Positions 12,193 through 26,502 are shown, counted from the stretch's first letter. The stretch: 64,000 nt of DNA from Ciona savignyi (GCA_000149265.1 CH002783.1:278181-342180); one strand, 5' to 3'. Translations and numbers: made by a program. The notes: generated by a model not told the origin, from the sequence alone.

Positions 12193-14639
12193 ATAACACA
12201 CACTGCAATAATAACTCAACAATGGTTTTAATTCCGCGGGTAAAGAGATGGGTTTAATAGGTAAACTAATGCCGCCTATCGAGAAAATGAAAACGAAGTT
12301 TGGTTTCTTTAACTTTATTGGATTGCATGGTTGGCATTTAATACGCAAAGGAAAATGATACGCTAGCTTTTCAATGCAAAAATAGTATTCAAGATCAGTT
12401 GACTTGATAAAAAAAACACAACAATTGTGCAAACAGCTCAAGATTTTAATTGTCAAACTTATGTTTCTTGTTGCTTTTTTAAGCACCATTTTTTTACTAA
12501 AAAATCTCCATATCTGGAGTAGGGCTGCAACGATACTTGTTTAAAAGTATCGATAAACGTAGTTAGTAAATATTGCGTTCGTTACGCTTTTTAGCAATTT
12601 TAATTACGCAAAATACCATCCACACGTTGATTGTTTAACTTTATATTACGTAATACAACTTAAGTTATTTAAAGTTTGTAATCAAGGAAATTTAGCTTGT
12701 ATAAATCCAAATGTATTATACCATGGCCGTATTAGAGTATTTATAAATGAACAGTATCATTATAACATATTCGCCCCAGTATTACATATTAATAGGCGTA
12801 AAACTACAACCCCTATTTCGATCATTACAATATAATAACAAGTGTCACTAAGTGTGTTCGTCATAACAATGCGTTAGTGAGTGATTAAACGCTATTTTTA
12901 CCAATACTTCAGACGCATCGCGACTATCGATTTATCGTTGCAGCGCTATAATCTGAACGTTTTGTGCATTAGCGCTGTTCGACAAAGATGTGGACAACGC
13001 AAATAAAACACAGAGAAAAGAGTAATGAAAAATAATTTTTTAGGCGAATTATTTCTTTGGCTATTCTTACACGTGAATACAACATTCTTTTTGGACTGGT
13101 GTTAGCTTTACGATGGTAGCATAAGGGTATTGTTATGTCAAATATTTGGAATCCGATCCGTTGTGCGATAGAAAATAAAGTATTAATCTGTGGAAACTCG
13201 TTTAGCAAGCCGATTTTTGATAAAAGAAAAGTATAGTAATATACAGTATCATTTGTTTAAAGCGACATTTGCGCTTGTTTAAAAATGGACACAATCGTTA
13301 AATCGACTTAATCTTCGATCGACCAACTCTTGAGTTCTTTGAGGCATGATCGTTTAGTGTTTTTAATTAACACAGGACACAAAAAGCTTTGTTCACACTA
13401 ATATGTTGTATTTCGTAAAAAACGGTGTTTAATAATATTATTGTTTTTTCCGCGGCACACCTAACATTGTCTTGCGGCACACTGGGCGCGGAGCACTGCC
13501 CAAGATAAAAATATATCAGCTTTACTTGCCATCATGTTAAGTTGCACCCTGATATAAGTCATTGGCATAATCCTATCAAACAAGAAAGGTCATATTTTAC
13601 GTATGTATTTGGCACGTACACACAAGTTTATCGACAAAATGAAACACAATTAGTAATACCGGAAAGCGCTGGGCTGTTAAAGAAAACTGGATGGGTAATT
13701 AGAAAAATAAACACTTGAACAACAATTCAAAACACACCTATTAGATAATTAAAAAAATGTCGATGACTAAAAGTATTTTACGCAGAAATATTAATTTTGT
13801 TACGTTAATATTATATTGGAACTTAAATTACAAAACCAACATAAAGAAATTGTTGAAACTTAACTTTTGTACACATATAATGGCTCAAAACTAAAATGTT
13901 CTTGGCGCAAAGTAAATAAATGAACAAAATTTAACTATTATAAGTTTTAAATATACGGAACTCGGGTTGTCCTAAAGCAATTCAGAAACGTTTTTTAGAC
14001 ATGAAAGGTGTAAGCACCGTTGTTACTTACTGGTGTTGGCTTGATGTGCGACTTTTAAGCACACGGTTACTGAAGTAGCTATTGCACATACACTAGTTGC
14101 TATTATAAAGCGAAAGGTGCGCAATTCATGCAACAATGATCAAAGGCACTGTTTATCCTGTTGGGGTAGAAGAAAGAATGACAAAAATAAATACGTTGGG
14201 TTGTTGAATTAAATTGGTTGTGGTAGTTTAGTTTTAGAAGTTTTGTAGGTTGGACGACACAGCGCAATAAAAAAAAAGCTTTTATTCAACGCCGTGAAAT
14301 CCGTTCATTTTCGGTACGCTAACCCCATTTTACATATTTACTAGACATCCCTGCTTCAAAACGCGCGAAAGGATATTTTATCAATTTAAATTGTGCGCTG
14401 TGTTTCGCCGATTATCTTTGTTAATAACCAAACGCGAATCCACAACCGATTACTTTAAATCAAATCCAATCACATTTATTTTTGCAGCGATTTTAAGCAA
14501 AATTATTAAAAAATACTGACTTTTTATCAACCAGGAACAACAGTGCCTTTAAATGCATCTCCATCCTTTCAGATGGTTCGAGAATATTGCGCACCGACTT
14601 CAAGATAAGTTAGCGTCATGTATAAATGATTTCGTTTAG

Positions 14640-15700
14640 TCATTGTACTTCACAGCATCTCGTCACCGTGAGTCCGGCTGTTGCAGCTACCATTTTGTGG
14701 CGGCACGCCAAGCGACGCGTTAGTATTATTCGTTTTGTTTAACTTGTCCGTCTGGATAAATGGCACGCTGGCCGCGCGTAACGTTGTTGGGACGGGGGTG
14801 ACGCCAAGCAGTGGGGAGCTGGCGGCCCGTGCGGCGCGACAATGGGAATTGTCCGCCGGTAGATGGTGATCGCGAGCTGAAAGCTGCTTAGAAGCTTGCC
14901 GGGATCTTGGCAGCCTGCAGTAAAATGGAGAGCTGAAAATTACATGAAAGTTGTCGTGTCGTATGCTAATCTAGAGCATTTAAAGCACTTTTCTGACAAT
15001 ACAGGTGAAGTTAAAATAACAATGGTAAACCTTGCATAGGCCATATTAAATTTGCGTATGAACGAAAATCAACAGAAAGTATAACAGGAGTATGAGTAAG
15101 TGCATGCCACGAAAACATCAGCCGCCGTACTGAGCGCATGCCAAATGAACGCGATCGGCGCGCGGAGCATGCATATGGCGGTTAATAAACATTGCTGTGA
15201 GTATATTCGAGATTTAAACGCGTTCACCTAACAACCGTTAAACTTTCATGACACATTGACGTGAGAATCCTTTGCAGTGTGCTGAACGTGACGTCATAAT
15301 CTCATGACGTCACTACGTCTCACCTCGGTCGACAGTGAGGTCATGTCGTTATTTTCAAGTAAGTGGCTCTTGTTTTCAGATTTCTCGTCGCCTAGGCGAC
15401 TGGTTTCTAGGTTGGTCAGACAAGTTTGATTTTGACTTGCTCGCTGCCGGCTTCTCCGCTTGGGCAGATCAGCGTCGGGGCCCTCGGTACTGGTGAATAA
15501 CACAGTTGGGTTGAAGTTGGCGTTCATGGACCCTTAACCGAGGTGTCGTTGACATTAGAGTGAAGGAAATTATCGAAAAATCGTATCGGAAGGGAGGCGG
15601 GGGTCGACATTGATCGCGTGACGAATTGCAGCGCAAACAAGTAATTAATTCCTCGTTGTGCAATGTACGGCGCGGCAGATTGACCGCAGCTAAATTAGCG
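14640..15700. other. GC-rich island with unresolved coding potential
   Basis: Composition rises sharply above the AT-rich flanks. Open frames lie on both strands: 14681-14869 plus (hydrophobic start), a minus frame over about 14660-14930 with an NKTNNTNAS glycosylation-like run, 15663-15469 minus, and 15527-15294 minus (77 hydrophilic codons). A TATA-like TGTATAAATG sits at about 14619 and a donor-like GTGAGT follows at about 14669. I could not build a phase-consistent gene. It could be a CpG-type regulatory region, unlinked exons, or the 3' flank of GnRH receptor A. Confidence 0.4.
15289..15312. promoter_or_regulatory. Paired CRE (CREB/ATF) sites
   Basis: Two perfect TGACGTCA palindromes begin 16 bases apart (15289-15296 and 15305-15312), with a related TGACGTGA half-site just upstream at about 15258. 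This is the consensus cAMP-response element. The sites sit in the GC-rich island beyond the 3' end of GnRH receptor A. Function is inferred from motif only. Confidence 0.4.
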
Positions 15701-15779
15701 AATCGTCCAAAGCCAACGTTCCTTCATTGTAGATGCATAAAAGCGATACGCGGGAAAAAGATTACGCCATAACCTACAC

Positions 15780-18700
15780 TCAGGAATACCCGAGAGTATA
15801 TAGATGTAATGATACAGCTTCGCTCATTTGAGCTACAGTGCTTCGATCATCATGATGCGGAAGCGCCGCAAATCTATTTTCAATACCCCGCTGACTGCGT
15901 CTGTAACCTAAGTACTTAATTCGTGACAAGAAATCTCCATTTGAGTAAAAGTCATCCGGAAAAACAAACATCGTTATCCCGCATTCTGAATAATTTGAGA
16001 TAAGATGATGATTCGATTTCCACCGGCAATACGGAATTTTCACTCTGTGAATGTTGGCCACGCAGAACATTTGCGTTCAAGCATCACCAAACAATGAAAC
16101 ACAGAGCTACCGCAAACTACGTAAGCAGCCACGTCCGGCATTTAAGCAAAATTGCTGCACCATATTTGCAGGTACGGGGCAACGATTAGTGATGTTTGTG
16201 CAAAAAGAAGAAAAAATGAAATAACATTAAAAATAATACCAAAACCTACCGACAATAATGGTTGTAAGATCACTCACTACAAAAGTACGGCTACCACTTA
16301 AAAGCTATCTAGACGGAAAAATACAAGGATAAGTACAATTTACCAATTCGATTAAAACAATGTCTAAAACACGTCACCGTTTAGCGCAAGCGAAGCAGAA
16401 AGCAGCCACCGTTACATTACTCATAATGTAATCAATGGTCGACTTACCTAGAAAGCTTAAAACACTGGGAAAATGTCATAAGGCACTGCTTGCGAATGTC
16501 TTTCATGAAGAAGCCATACATTACAGGATGCACTGTGGGGTGGATATACATCAGTAGAAAAAGCCACAGAGAGATCTGAAACAATTGGTGCTTGAAAGGG
16601 CTCTTTACTATACATGTAATCTATATGTAATGATACGGCACGAATCAACAATATGACTGTAATTTGGTTGCTTCCAATGAAATTTAACATGGTTGTTAAT
16701 AAGAAAATAAATAATAATTAGTTCATGATTAGTAGTTCATATTTAACTATTAGTAGTTCATATTTAGTTCATATATAACCGAAGTAGTTCATATTTACCT
16801 CTTTGCAAAAAGGTATAAAATCAATTCTAATATTCTGCATTGAATACTTTGCCTAGTTGCATCGTGATATGACGCAGAGCATTCCTTGCACTAAACTGGG
16901 TATGAACAAAAATACCTCTTTCGGGAACGTGGCACGCTCTTTAGGATTAAACCAATGGTAGATTCCCATAGCATAGTACGGCCCCCACAGTACGATAAAC
17001 GACAGGGTGACAGTGGATGTCAAAAACAGTGTCTTTCTTCGCGCCCTCACTATATTTGAATCCCGACGACCAGTTATTCCTAGGTTAGGAACAACGTGTA
17101 TAATTCATATGATTTTTAAGTATATAGTCAGACCATTTTAAGAAAATGTTAGAGTGCTTGTATGTTTTTAATAATGATGATCACTTCATATATTCGAGTG
17201 AACGATATTTAACAGATATGAAACAATCCAAGATTCAATATATTATACGATTTAACTTCTTTGATTTAAATTTCTTTCATCACTTGCCAAGTATGTCTCG
17301 GCCTTTGAGGATCCGATACAATAATATTGCAAAGCCTAAAAGGACAATAAAGAAACTGTATATATATAGTTTTACTTACGTTCGTCTCTTAGCTGCATGT
17401 CCCTTATCTCACTGAGAATAAGCGAGTATGATACGACCGTAAAGAACAAGGGTATGATGAAGCTAACACACATGGTGAAAAAATAGTATGGCTTCAACTG
17501 ATCCTTGCTTAGTTTCAGGAAATCTATGCATTGCTCGAATTCTGGCTCATCGGGGCAAAACTTCTTGCGCACTATCGAAAAAAGAAATGCCTGCAAAAAT
17601 ATATATATATGTTCATTAATAAATAACTTTATAGGCAAACTTTTGTAAATCAGTAATTGATAATAAGATTTGCCAAAAAGAAATCACCTTAACAAATGAT
17701 CTTATACAAAACAATATAGAACATTACTGTAAGTTCGCACTAAATTATTAAGCATTTATGTGGAAACATATACAGTTATGAATACATATTGTACACAGAC
17801 AGGGGAATTGCGACACTGACAAGTGACACGGTTGCGCTTTTACCGGTGGAATGGAACATAGAAGGCTGATTGACCACGCAGTGATGAGCAGAATTTTGGT
17901 TCGTTTTTGTTGTTTTGAGTTGTTTGCCATCGGTAAGACAATACTGAAGACCCGATCCAGTGCGATCACCTGGAGCAGTTAATAATGATTTATTGATTGC
18001 GGCATCGGAAAACTTTGTTTTGCGCTAAGAGCAAAAACAGGAAAACGTCATATGAACGACCATTTTCATCATTATAAATAAAAGGCTATTTAAAAACACA
18101 ATTTATCGTGTAATAATGCAAGCTAGGTCAGCGGATTCGAATCGGGCGTAATTCGATTCCATAACTAAACTTTATAAAAGATAACTAAACTTTATACACT
18201 TAATTTTAGATCAGATTTTAGTAATTTATTATTGTGCAGATAGCAAAACCGAAACCGTGAATGTACGTAAACTCCAATTCTGCAAATTTTTATCAATGTT
18301 ACCAGGTGACAAAAAACTACGTCGTAACCATTATTCTAGAGTAATTAAATGCTTTATATTGTACATTGCCAATGATATAATATATAACTAATCTTAACTA
18401 TTCCACACACTTCTACCAGTGAAAAAATAGTTTGTAATTGGTGGTGGAAATAGTAGCAGGAAAATAAAAGGAATTGTACATTTATTTTGCTCCCCAGGAA
18501 TTGTGCATTCATTTGCTCCCAAAACAAAAAAAACGAGTTTTTGCACGTCCTTATATGGTTTACCCTGTTTTCCCCGGTTAAATATGGTTTGTCCGATGAC
18601 GGCCAACGATGTTAGTTGTTGATTTAGTCACCGCATACGTTAGGTCGAACATCTCTTGTATTCCTGCTACGCACACTGACAAAACTATATCCAGCGCAAT

Positions 18701-21700
18701 TCTAAGTCTTATTTAATCAAATCAACCGCAACGTGAAAAACAACAGGCATTGAAAATTTCCTGTGGACGTAGAAATAGTGAGACTTGTTGACGCAGATGA
18801 AGTATTTTAAAGAAAACTGTCCAAGGGAGAAATGGTCGTCGAAAGATTGCGTGCGAGTATCCATCAAAACAGACCTTTAACAGTGCTATAGTTGAAGGGG
18901 GGAAAACGAAAAAAAGTCACGTTTACGGGTCATTGATTAGAGAATAATATGTGATCCATATCCAAAAACTATAATTATTGCTGGGAAAATTTAGTTAAAA
19001 CTCTTAATTGTAAATTTCTACCTGTTCAGTCAGTTTAGGGTATTTTTGTATATTTATGACATGTGAAATTTGCAGGTTTCAATTTGGACAAAAATAAAAC
19101 TCAAGTAAAATACTTTTCCGATACACATTGAAAAAAATGCAAAATAAAAAATGTTTCCTAAGAACTACAAAGTTCCCACATAATTTGGATGAAAAGAATG
19201 TAATATTTTTAACGAATGTAAACTATTAGCAGCAAGGTCTGCATCATTGATCGTATGTTATAATACATAAGTAAGCATTACATAAGTATGAACAGCTCAC
19301 CAGCAATTATATCGACAATACAAACTGTTCATTGATCATGCCAATAAGGAATGCATGGTAAACGCAATTGTTTTAGGCAGTGAAACCGCATTTTTAATAA
19401 AAGGAAGTGTGTCTTTGAAAATAAGTGTTGAAACCATTAACATAATAGGAATTTTGAGAAAGATAGAGGGATGCTTAGAATACGAAGATGATACGATACG
19501 TGACGTAATAGAGCACCTACTTTAAATTTAAAGAATTTTGCACACAATTACGTTGGAATTTAGTTTGGAAAAATTTAGTTTCTTTTTGGAAAAGAAATTA
19601 ATAGGTTAAAAAAAGTGATTAATAACATTCATGCCATGAGTACTTACCACGACCATAAATGAACTGATATACATCCCGAATTGCTTTAACAGTTGGCACA
19701 GACGGCATAAGAACTCTCCACCGAGCCACGACATGGTCATGTTCCAAATGGCATCTGAATTAGAAAGAAACTGATGGTAAAAACTTGGCATAAATATAAC
19801 TAACTGTTTTAGTTACAGTAAACGTGTGGGAAACGTCCAAAGACTATAGAGCAATGGAAGGAAATTTATCACGGAAGTTACTTTTATGTCTCTTAATGAG
19901 GCATTGTAAGGAACAGCTCAACCATTGATAATAAAATAGGCCACCCTTCATCATGCATTTCTAATATTTGACCTTGTTTTAAAAGGGATGGATTTAACAT
20001 ATTGTTCGTTGTTTTTATAAGAAACGCTTATTTTCTAAATGGGTGCTTGTGCTGTCTTATTTTTAGCCCTTACGCACACCATGTACCCATTTAAAGAAAG
20101 AGAATACTTTAACAACTTTGACTTTTTGTAGCTTTGACTAAATTGTAATATTTTAAATTATATAATATGGGCTTCGTGATAACATTTGGTCCAAAATTTT
20201 TTATTTCTTGATGTGCTAAGTTTTGACGATAGCCCGTGGTTATAAACCTCCACACTTATAGCTTTAGACTCTTGAAAACGCAGATCAATATCGAACATGT
20301 AAGCCTCAATTTATCACCGGCATAAATGCGACTATTAAGTGTCCTGTTTCAACTCAACAATTTTGACATGAATTGCGCACAATTTTCACAATGGGCTATA
20401 TATGAAAGAAAGAACGAACTGAATTGAATTTAGGGGGTATATCGTGGAACAGTTGGTATTTTTAAGTCAAAATAAAAACTCAGCTATTACAATTATATGC
20501 TAATACAAATATATAAGTTTTAAATATTTCAACGATTTTATGAAACCTAACAGTAAAGCCAGCCATCTCATTGACATGTTTGTAAATCAATCGCAAATTC
20601 CCTGGATATAGATTTGTTATTTCAATATTGAAGCGAAACTAGAATGAAAACGGTTCATGAATTTTTAATCTAATACCCATGCCATACGTATACACAAGGA
20701 TTGGAATCCACTATACGATGCTGTTATAGCCAAATACTGTTTACCAGGCCAACGATTGAGAAGCGGTAATAGTGGGTAAATGATGCGTGTGGTCCATAAA
20801 TGTAACTGCAGGTCTTAAACACATGTCAGGGAAATAAAGGACAGGAATTTTACGTTAAGATAGAGGCATGTGTGGCGGACTATTTAAAGAATTATGCAAA
20901 CCGTGTAGTTCGACCTGGCATCGCTAAAAAAAGGGGAAAGATGAAAGGAGGGAAACTGCTCACTAAAATTATAAAAACTACTTGTAACTCAGCCCTAAAC
21001 ACAAATATAAACCTCAGAACTAAACCTCAACCCCAACCCCGTGCCTTAAACTAACTCTAATCTAATACCATAATATTTATTTTAGTGTGCAGTTTCCCTC
21101 TTTTCCTCCTTATACCCCAGTTTTATCATTCACAGGAAACCACCGCATGGTTCGACTGGATGCGTCATTCACCTTTAATATACATGCAATATACTCAATA
21201 TGCTAATATAAGCGGAAGCCTAGCGTGATCCGTACTCACGCCTTGTGGATATACACACACCGCTAGTATATATAAATTTAAATATTTAAATATACGCTTT
21301 GCCATACGCCTTTGCAGAAGCGAAAGGAATTCGACGTGTACAGTATTTAGAATCTGGGATATATTAAAAACATCGCCTAAAATACGGATAAGCAAGATCA
21401 TGCTCTGGCTTAAACAGCACTTTCCGGCTTAGATGTAATACCACGTATTAACATATTGCGCAGTATACGCACCGCAACCTATATTGTTATATACATTCAT
21501 AAATATTAAATACAAACAGAACAGGGGCCAGACCACCAATATTAAAACAAAAATAATGAAATGCCTTTAAAAGATGTCCAAATACATATGAAGAAAACAG
21601 GTATAAATAAGAGATAATATGTACGCGTTGCTGCAAAAACGCAATTTTATTCACACACAAGAAGATCATTTTAGAATTTAAAAAATAAGCAAAGTTGAAT

Positions 21701-23229
21701 ACCATACAAGTCATATAAATATTAATTGATTAAGACGTAAAATGGGCATATTCACAGCAAACGCTTTATCGTAGTTTGCTTCAGGGTACGGTGAAATAAC
21801 ATACAAAACAGGATTATAGCGTTTATACGTGCCCTCAAAGATCTCCCGGGATTAAAGAATTTATCGGCTAAGGTTATGATGGGTTCGTAAGCTTAAATTG
21901 TAATTTGACTTAGATGTCGGTTTGGACAACGAAGAGAGCTCTTGAGATAAAGTATATTTAGGTCCCAATCCTCTCCAACCTTTCTATTTGTGATTCAACA
22001 ACATGACTTACCCATTGGCATGCTGAATATAGTGAACGCTAAATCGGCAAGAGTCAAATGAATGGTGATAACATGGATATGAAGACGCCGATTTCGTTTC
22101 AGCAGACAGTATAGCACGAAACAATTCCCGCATGTGCTGATCACAAAGAACGTCCAAGTTAATATCACCCTTGTCAGTTGTGTGGAATTGAAAGTCAACA
22201 TTTTCTGCAAATAATGCGTGTCGTGCTTAATGTTGGACTTTAGACTGTAACAACCACGTCTATGAAGTTTAAAGCTATTATATATAAAATTCGTACTTAC
22301 TTATATATTAATAATATCCCATTTGCACAAGCCGATCTATTACCACAATAATATCCCAGCAATGTTATCTATATAGTCAGCTAAGCACTATGCGGTTCAA
22401 ATTTGAAACACCATCAATAAAATATTTGTTTATATTTAAGTTTAATGCTTTAACGAGTTTTTTTCGACGGACGTATAAATATAAAATTGACTTATTTAAG
22501 TATAATAAAACACACGTTGTGAGCTCAAAATAACCATAAATTGTCTAGAAATAAGAATTTAGTACTTAAGCAGTACTGTAAAATGTAGCAAAATAGTACT
22601 TAAGCAGTACCATAAAATGTAACCTAATTAACTTACACACTTCATGTGTTATATATACTGCATCCGATATAATTACACAGTTAGTAGAACAATTAGAAAC
22701 TATTTAGACTTGAGAGAAAAGAGACTCGTACTTATCGTTTCATGATTTTCCCATGGGATCCTAATAACATTTGGCATTAACTTGATACATTGCCAAAGCA
22801 TTAACTCCCTTCCATAGCTATGAGTATAGACATTCGTTAAAAGCAAATTTTGAAGTTCAATTGGTTGATAAGTATACATATTATATTGCGACGCCTCTTG
22901 ATAATTCCATTGAATGATTTGTATTTAAAAAATATTTAAAGCCACATAATTAAATGGCATCTTAAACAAAAGCTTATATTTAAGTTTCCAATGCACATAA
23001 AAACCTGCTCTTGCTTAATCAAAAAGTCTGTAACTTAGATAAAGCTGCAACGTAGATAAAGGGTAAAATTCCAAACAAGACTGGTGACATTGCTTACCTT
23101 GTAGTAGGGGCACCAATGCGCATAGTAAGAAGCAGTCGAATCCATTGATGTGCTATTCGATAGAGCCATTGTGGAGGTGTGAATTTCCATTGCAGTAGAA
23201 GCCACCAGTGTTTCAGTGCTGGTGGTCAT
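15780..23229 (-). CDS. gnrhr: GnRH receptor A (rhodopsin-family GPCR)
   Basis: Eight exons: 23229-23098, 22204-22012, 19754-19648, 17969-17844, 17590-17380, 17079-16916, 16575-16448 and 15900-15780, with intron phases 0,1,0,0,1,0,2 and 393 residues. It is a plasma-membrane receptor for GnRH-type peptides that signals through G proteins. Family marks include TM1 CGNCFVLY, TM2 HLTLADL, the AIWNMTMSW loop and TM3 cysteine, LDRV in place of DRY, the VSYSLI of TM5, LWGPYYAMGIYHWF in TM6 and HPVMYG in TM7. The extracellular N terminus has an NST glycosylation site. TM2 keeps Asp at position 2.50, unlike receptors B and C. The final exon (a 40-residue tail) was chosen because its TTACAG acceptor and phase fit; it is the least certain part, since an unspliced intron 7 would end translation at once. 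Phases and exon lengths match the two plus-strand paralogues. Confidence 0.88.
20928..21122. repeat. MITE-like element, copy 2
   Basis: It begins AAAGGGGAAAGATGAAAGGA and GGGAAACTGCTCACTAAAAT. It ends with the inverted counterpart TTTTAGTGTGCAGTTTCCCT followed by a CTTTTCCTCC run. The terminal inverted repeats match the element at 4331-4453. It lies in intron 2 of GnRH receptor A. The interior has no gene. Confidence 0.6.
22558..22622. repeat. Short tandem duplication
   Basis: Two imperfect units of about 32 bases each contain TAGTACTTAAGCAGTAC and TAAAATGTA. It lies in intron 1 of GnRH receptor A. Confidence 0.6.
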
Positions 23230-25390
23230 TGCAATGAACTATTCGGTTCGGTTTTTATCCACTTTAGAAACCTTACTTTCTGAAATCAATAGTTTAATAT
23301 GTAGTTCATGAAAGCAAATGAAAGGTAGACTGAACTAATCCATGCTTTCAATTTGCACTTCAATTTAGTGCTATTAGTGTTATCATCACAAAATAAATAA
23401 AACAATCAGAAATGCTAAACTTTGCTGTATATCGTGTATATGCACGACATCGTTTACAGGCTTAAAACTGAACTAACATCACACAATTATATGCACTGTC
23501 GATTGCATTATAAAAAGAAAAGCTGCCTGCAAGCTAGCGTTATTGTCTAACGAAACAGCTATTTAAAACCTTCATATGCTAAACTAAGCAAAAAGTCGAA
23601 GGAAACCGCATGATTTACAAAACAGCACCCGGCATAGCAATATGTACAAACAGGCTACTTTTACATCAGCGTTTCTTTCTATGTTGTTGCCATTTGATCA
23701 CACTGCCACACGCAGGCTGTTGAGTCGCAATTACTTCCTGCGGATTACGCCAGTTAAGAACCTATTTCGACATAGAAAGAGACTGCAACTGAACTTACCG
23801 GCGGTTAGCCAGCCAATAACATACTGATTGTACAATGTCGAACATTGATTTTACGGATAAGACACTCCTTGTTAACGGTTTATACTTACATACCAATATT
23901 AATGTATCGGGAAATCCGTAAAACGGAAAATAAACTGCAATTCCAATAGTCGCACACTTCATTCTGTTATCGGAACAATTAATCGGCAGTAAATTACGTT
24001 AATGAAGCGGCACGAAACTCGCTAGCTAGTTACAAAACAAACAATTTTATATTTGTTGTCGGCAAACTAATGCGCTACTTGTAATATCGACATACTGAAG
24101 TTAACATCAGTCAAGGGTATTTCACTTGACGTTTTGGAAACATATATAGATAACAATGCAAACATAGATTTCTATTAAATTTAAATATGACAACTAAAGA
24201 GCGTTCCTCGGTGGCAGTAAATTTTTATGGAGCTTTAAATCTCGGGTAACACATCATTAAACACTAATCCTCTAACAGAAAATATAGCATGGAAAACAAA
24301 ACGTGACAAAATTCAAGATGCAACTCATAAATATTACATATCTTTCTATTGTTTCGTTTGGACGATGATGAGAAAGCTTTTCCATTTGCCGCCTGGAATG
24401 ATTTAGCACAGTGACCAAAAAATAAATATTCCACTACAAGAATTCTAACAAGATTAAATTGCGTAATTCAAACTGCCAAACGCAGCTGGGAAGTGTTAAA
24501 TTGCGGTGGTGCTATTCAGTTGGAATAACCCGCATCTTTATTGTCAAACACCGCAATAAATTATAAATATTTGCTACGGTGTCCCTGTCTGGCGGTTTAT
24601 GCGGTAAGTAAAGTGTACACTCTTATTTACCTATACCCAAGTACCTACACTATACCAGCACATTCATTTTTAAACTATTCTCCACTTTCGCAAAGGTATA
24701 TATAAGCGTAGATCTTCGCAGATTCGGTGATATATAAACAGAGAGGGAATGAAAAAATCCCAAGTTATAATAAATGAGCTTTAAAAGGAAGATGATTGCC
24801 ATCTAAACCGATAAAAAGGGGCTACGAAACATTCGGTATCGGTAATTACGATCAAAGCAACGGTTGCTATGGTCGTTTATGGTATCGTTTGCTAAAACAC
24901 TGCGAATATTAAGTTCTTCTGTCTACATTTTCCCGTTTGTACATTTCCCTTGTGTCATGCCTGGGCGGCAACGAATATGATGGACGATCGTGACGTAACA
25001 ATAACCAACTATAAACCAGCAAGTATTTTATCAGTCAAGTGACGAAAATGTCGCTACAAGATTTTCGTGAACGATAACGGCGTCTGCGATTATCGTAAGT
25101 TTACGAATTTTATTTATTTGTTGACTCTAAGCAAGCGCCTCCAGCCCTCCAAAGGGTTCACATAATTAAAGTGGACATTAATTAAGAATTAACCTAATCT
25201 TAGCATCGTTCTACGCACGTGGGATAAGGATCAGAAATGTTTTAGATAAACACGACGAGATCTTTGAAACACTATCTACCAATCAAACAACATGAACACG
25301 ACATACTAACAGTATAGAACAAAATGAGCCAAGAAACACACAAGGGCGCTATGTCTGAATAAACTGTCTGCAATACTCCACGATACAGTA

Positions 25391-25502
25391 CAGTCGTGTG
25401 GCCGAAGGGTTAACGTGACCGATACATATACCGACTTACATAAAAAAACGGTCTCAGCAACGAGCCTATCAGTCGGGTTCGAAACTGAGCCCGATAAAAA
25501 AG
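25391..25502 (+). repeat. tRNA-derived SINE, copy 3 (best preserved)
   Basis: Contains A box TGGCCGAAGGGTTAACGTG, then CCGATACATATACCGACTTA, B box GGGTTCGAAACTG and a terminal A run. The A and B boxes match pol III internal promoters, while the unit is longer than a tRNA and dispersed, as in SINEs. Confidence 0.7.
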
Positions 25503-26502
25503 TCCACAATGGATAACGGAAAAATATTAAAGATACCGACACCGATGAGGTAACGAATGTTTCACGGAACATGACACCAATAGACACGGACATTCTCTCA
25601 CTTTACGGGCTTATAAACATATGTATGGTGTTATAGGTAATCGGTGTAATTAGGAATTTTTTCGTTTGTTTAGAATCATATGTATTTGTCGACTTATACT
25701 GTAAACAATACAAGGAAATGTATATTAACACATATCAGTGTTAAGGCCTTAGAAAATGTAATTATGGAACTATTTTAAAAGTTTTAGGTAGGCCTTTTAT
25801 TGATTTAAAAAAAACATAAAATAATAAAACTTAAAAAGTGGCTAAAAAATAAACCACAAAAGAAAGTGTGGAAGCCTGTTTGACTTTTGTGCTGTTAAAC
25901 GGTTGTGGACTGCGGCATAATATTTATTTTCTCTTTATAGTTATGAGTTTATTTTTATTCGATCATGGGATTAACGACCAACAAACTGTAAGGTCAAAAG
26001 TTAAATATTGTCAATTATATGATTTGGATAAACGTTAAGCAAGTTACCAAAGTACAAAAGCAGGTTTATGTAATTGATTTTTCAAACTTTTTTTCTGCAT
26101 TGAGAAATATGATGATGTTTATAAATTATTAATCTGTTAAGGTTTATTACAAAAGAGGCTAAATTGTGACATTAATCAAGTTTGTGATTAGTTGTCACAA
26201 AGGTGCTTAACTAACGGCACTAAACAAACTGGGTTACACCATCGTCATACACAGTTTAACGCTTGACTTAATAAAGTTTAACACCGTATCGGGTGGTTGC
26301 GCTTGTTAGGAAAACTCGGGTGTTGTCAAAATGAAGAATAGTGGGTCCTACTACTCTCTTCCAGAATATTATTTTCTCAAAACGTCTGCTAGATATCAAG
26401 TGTCGTCGCCCACTCCGGTGATCTCATACTGTTCATTATTTACACACAAAGACTCTAATTCAGGTCACTCAAGACGTCATCAAATATTGTTATATGGAAA
26501 CG

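Larger units (their letters stand above)
9600..14600. other. Intergenic DNA, no supported gene
   Basis: AT-rich DNA between the start of the Kazal gene and the GC-rich island at 14.6 kb. Apart from the repeats listed separately I see no open frame with family motifs. Frames at 10267-10518 and 10574-10849 (plus) have no recognisable features. Confidence 0.5.

Noticed and set aside
15294-15527. 77-codon hydrophilic minus frame as the tail of GnRH receptor A
   Set aside because: It looks tail-like, but its only nearby acceptor gives the wrong phase for the exon 7 donor, whereas 15900-15780 fits.
25391-25502. Functional tRNA gene
   Set aside because: The boxes match, but the box spacing, A-rich tail and dispersed copies fit a SINE rather than a foldable tRNA.
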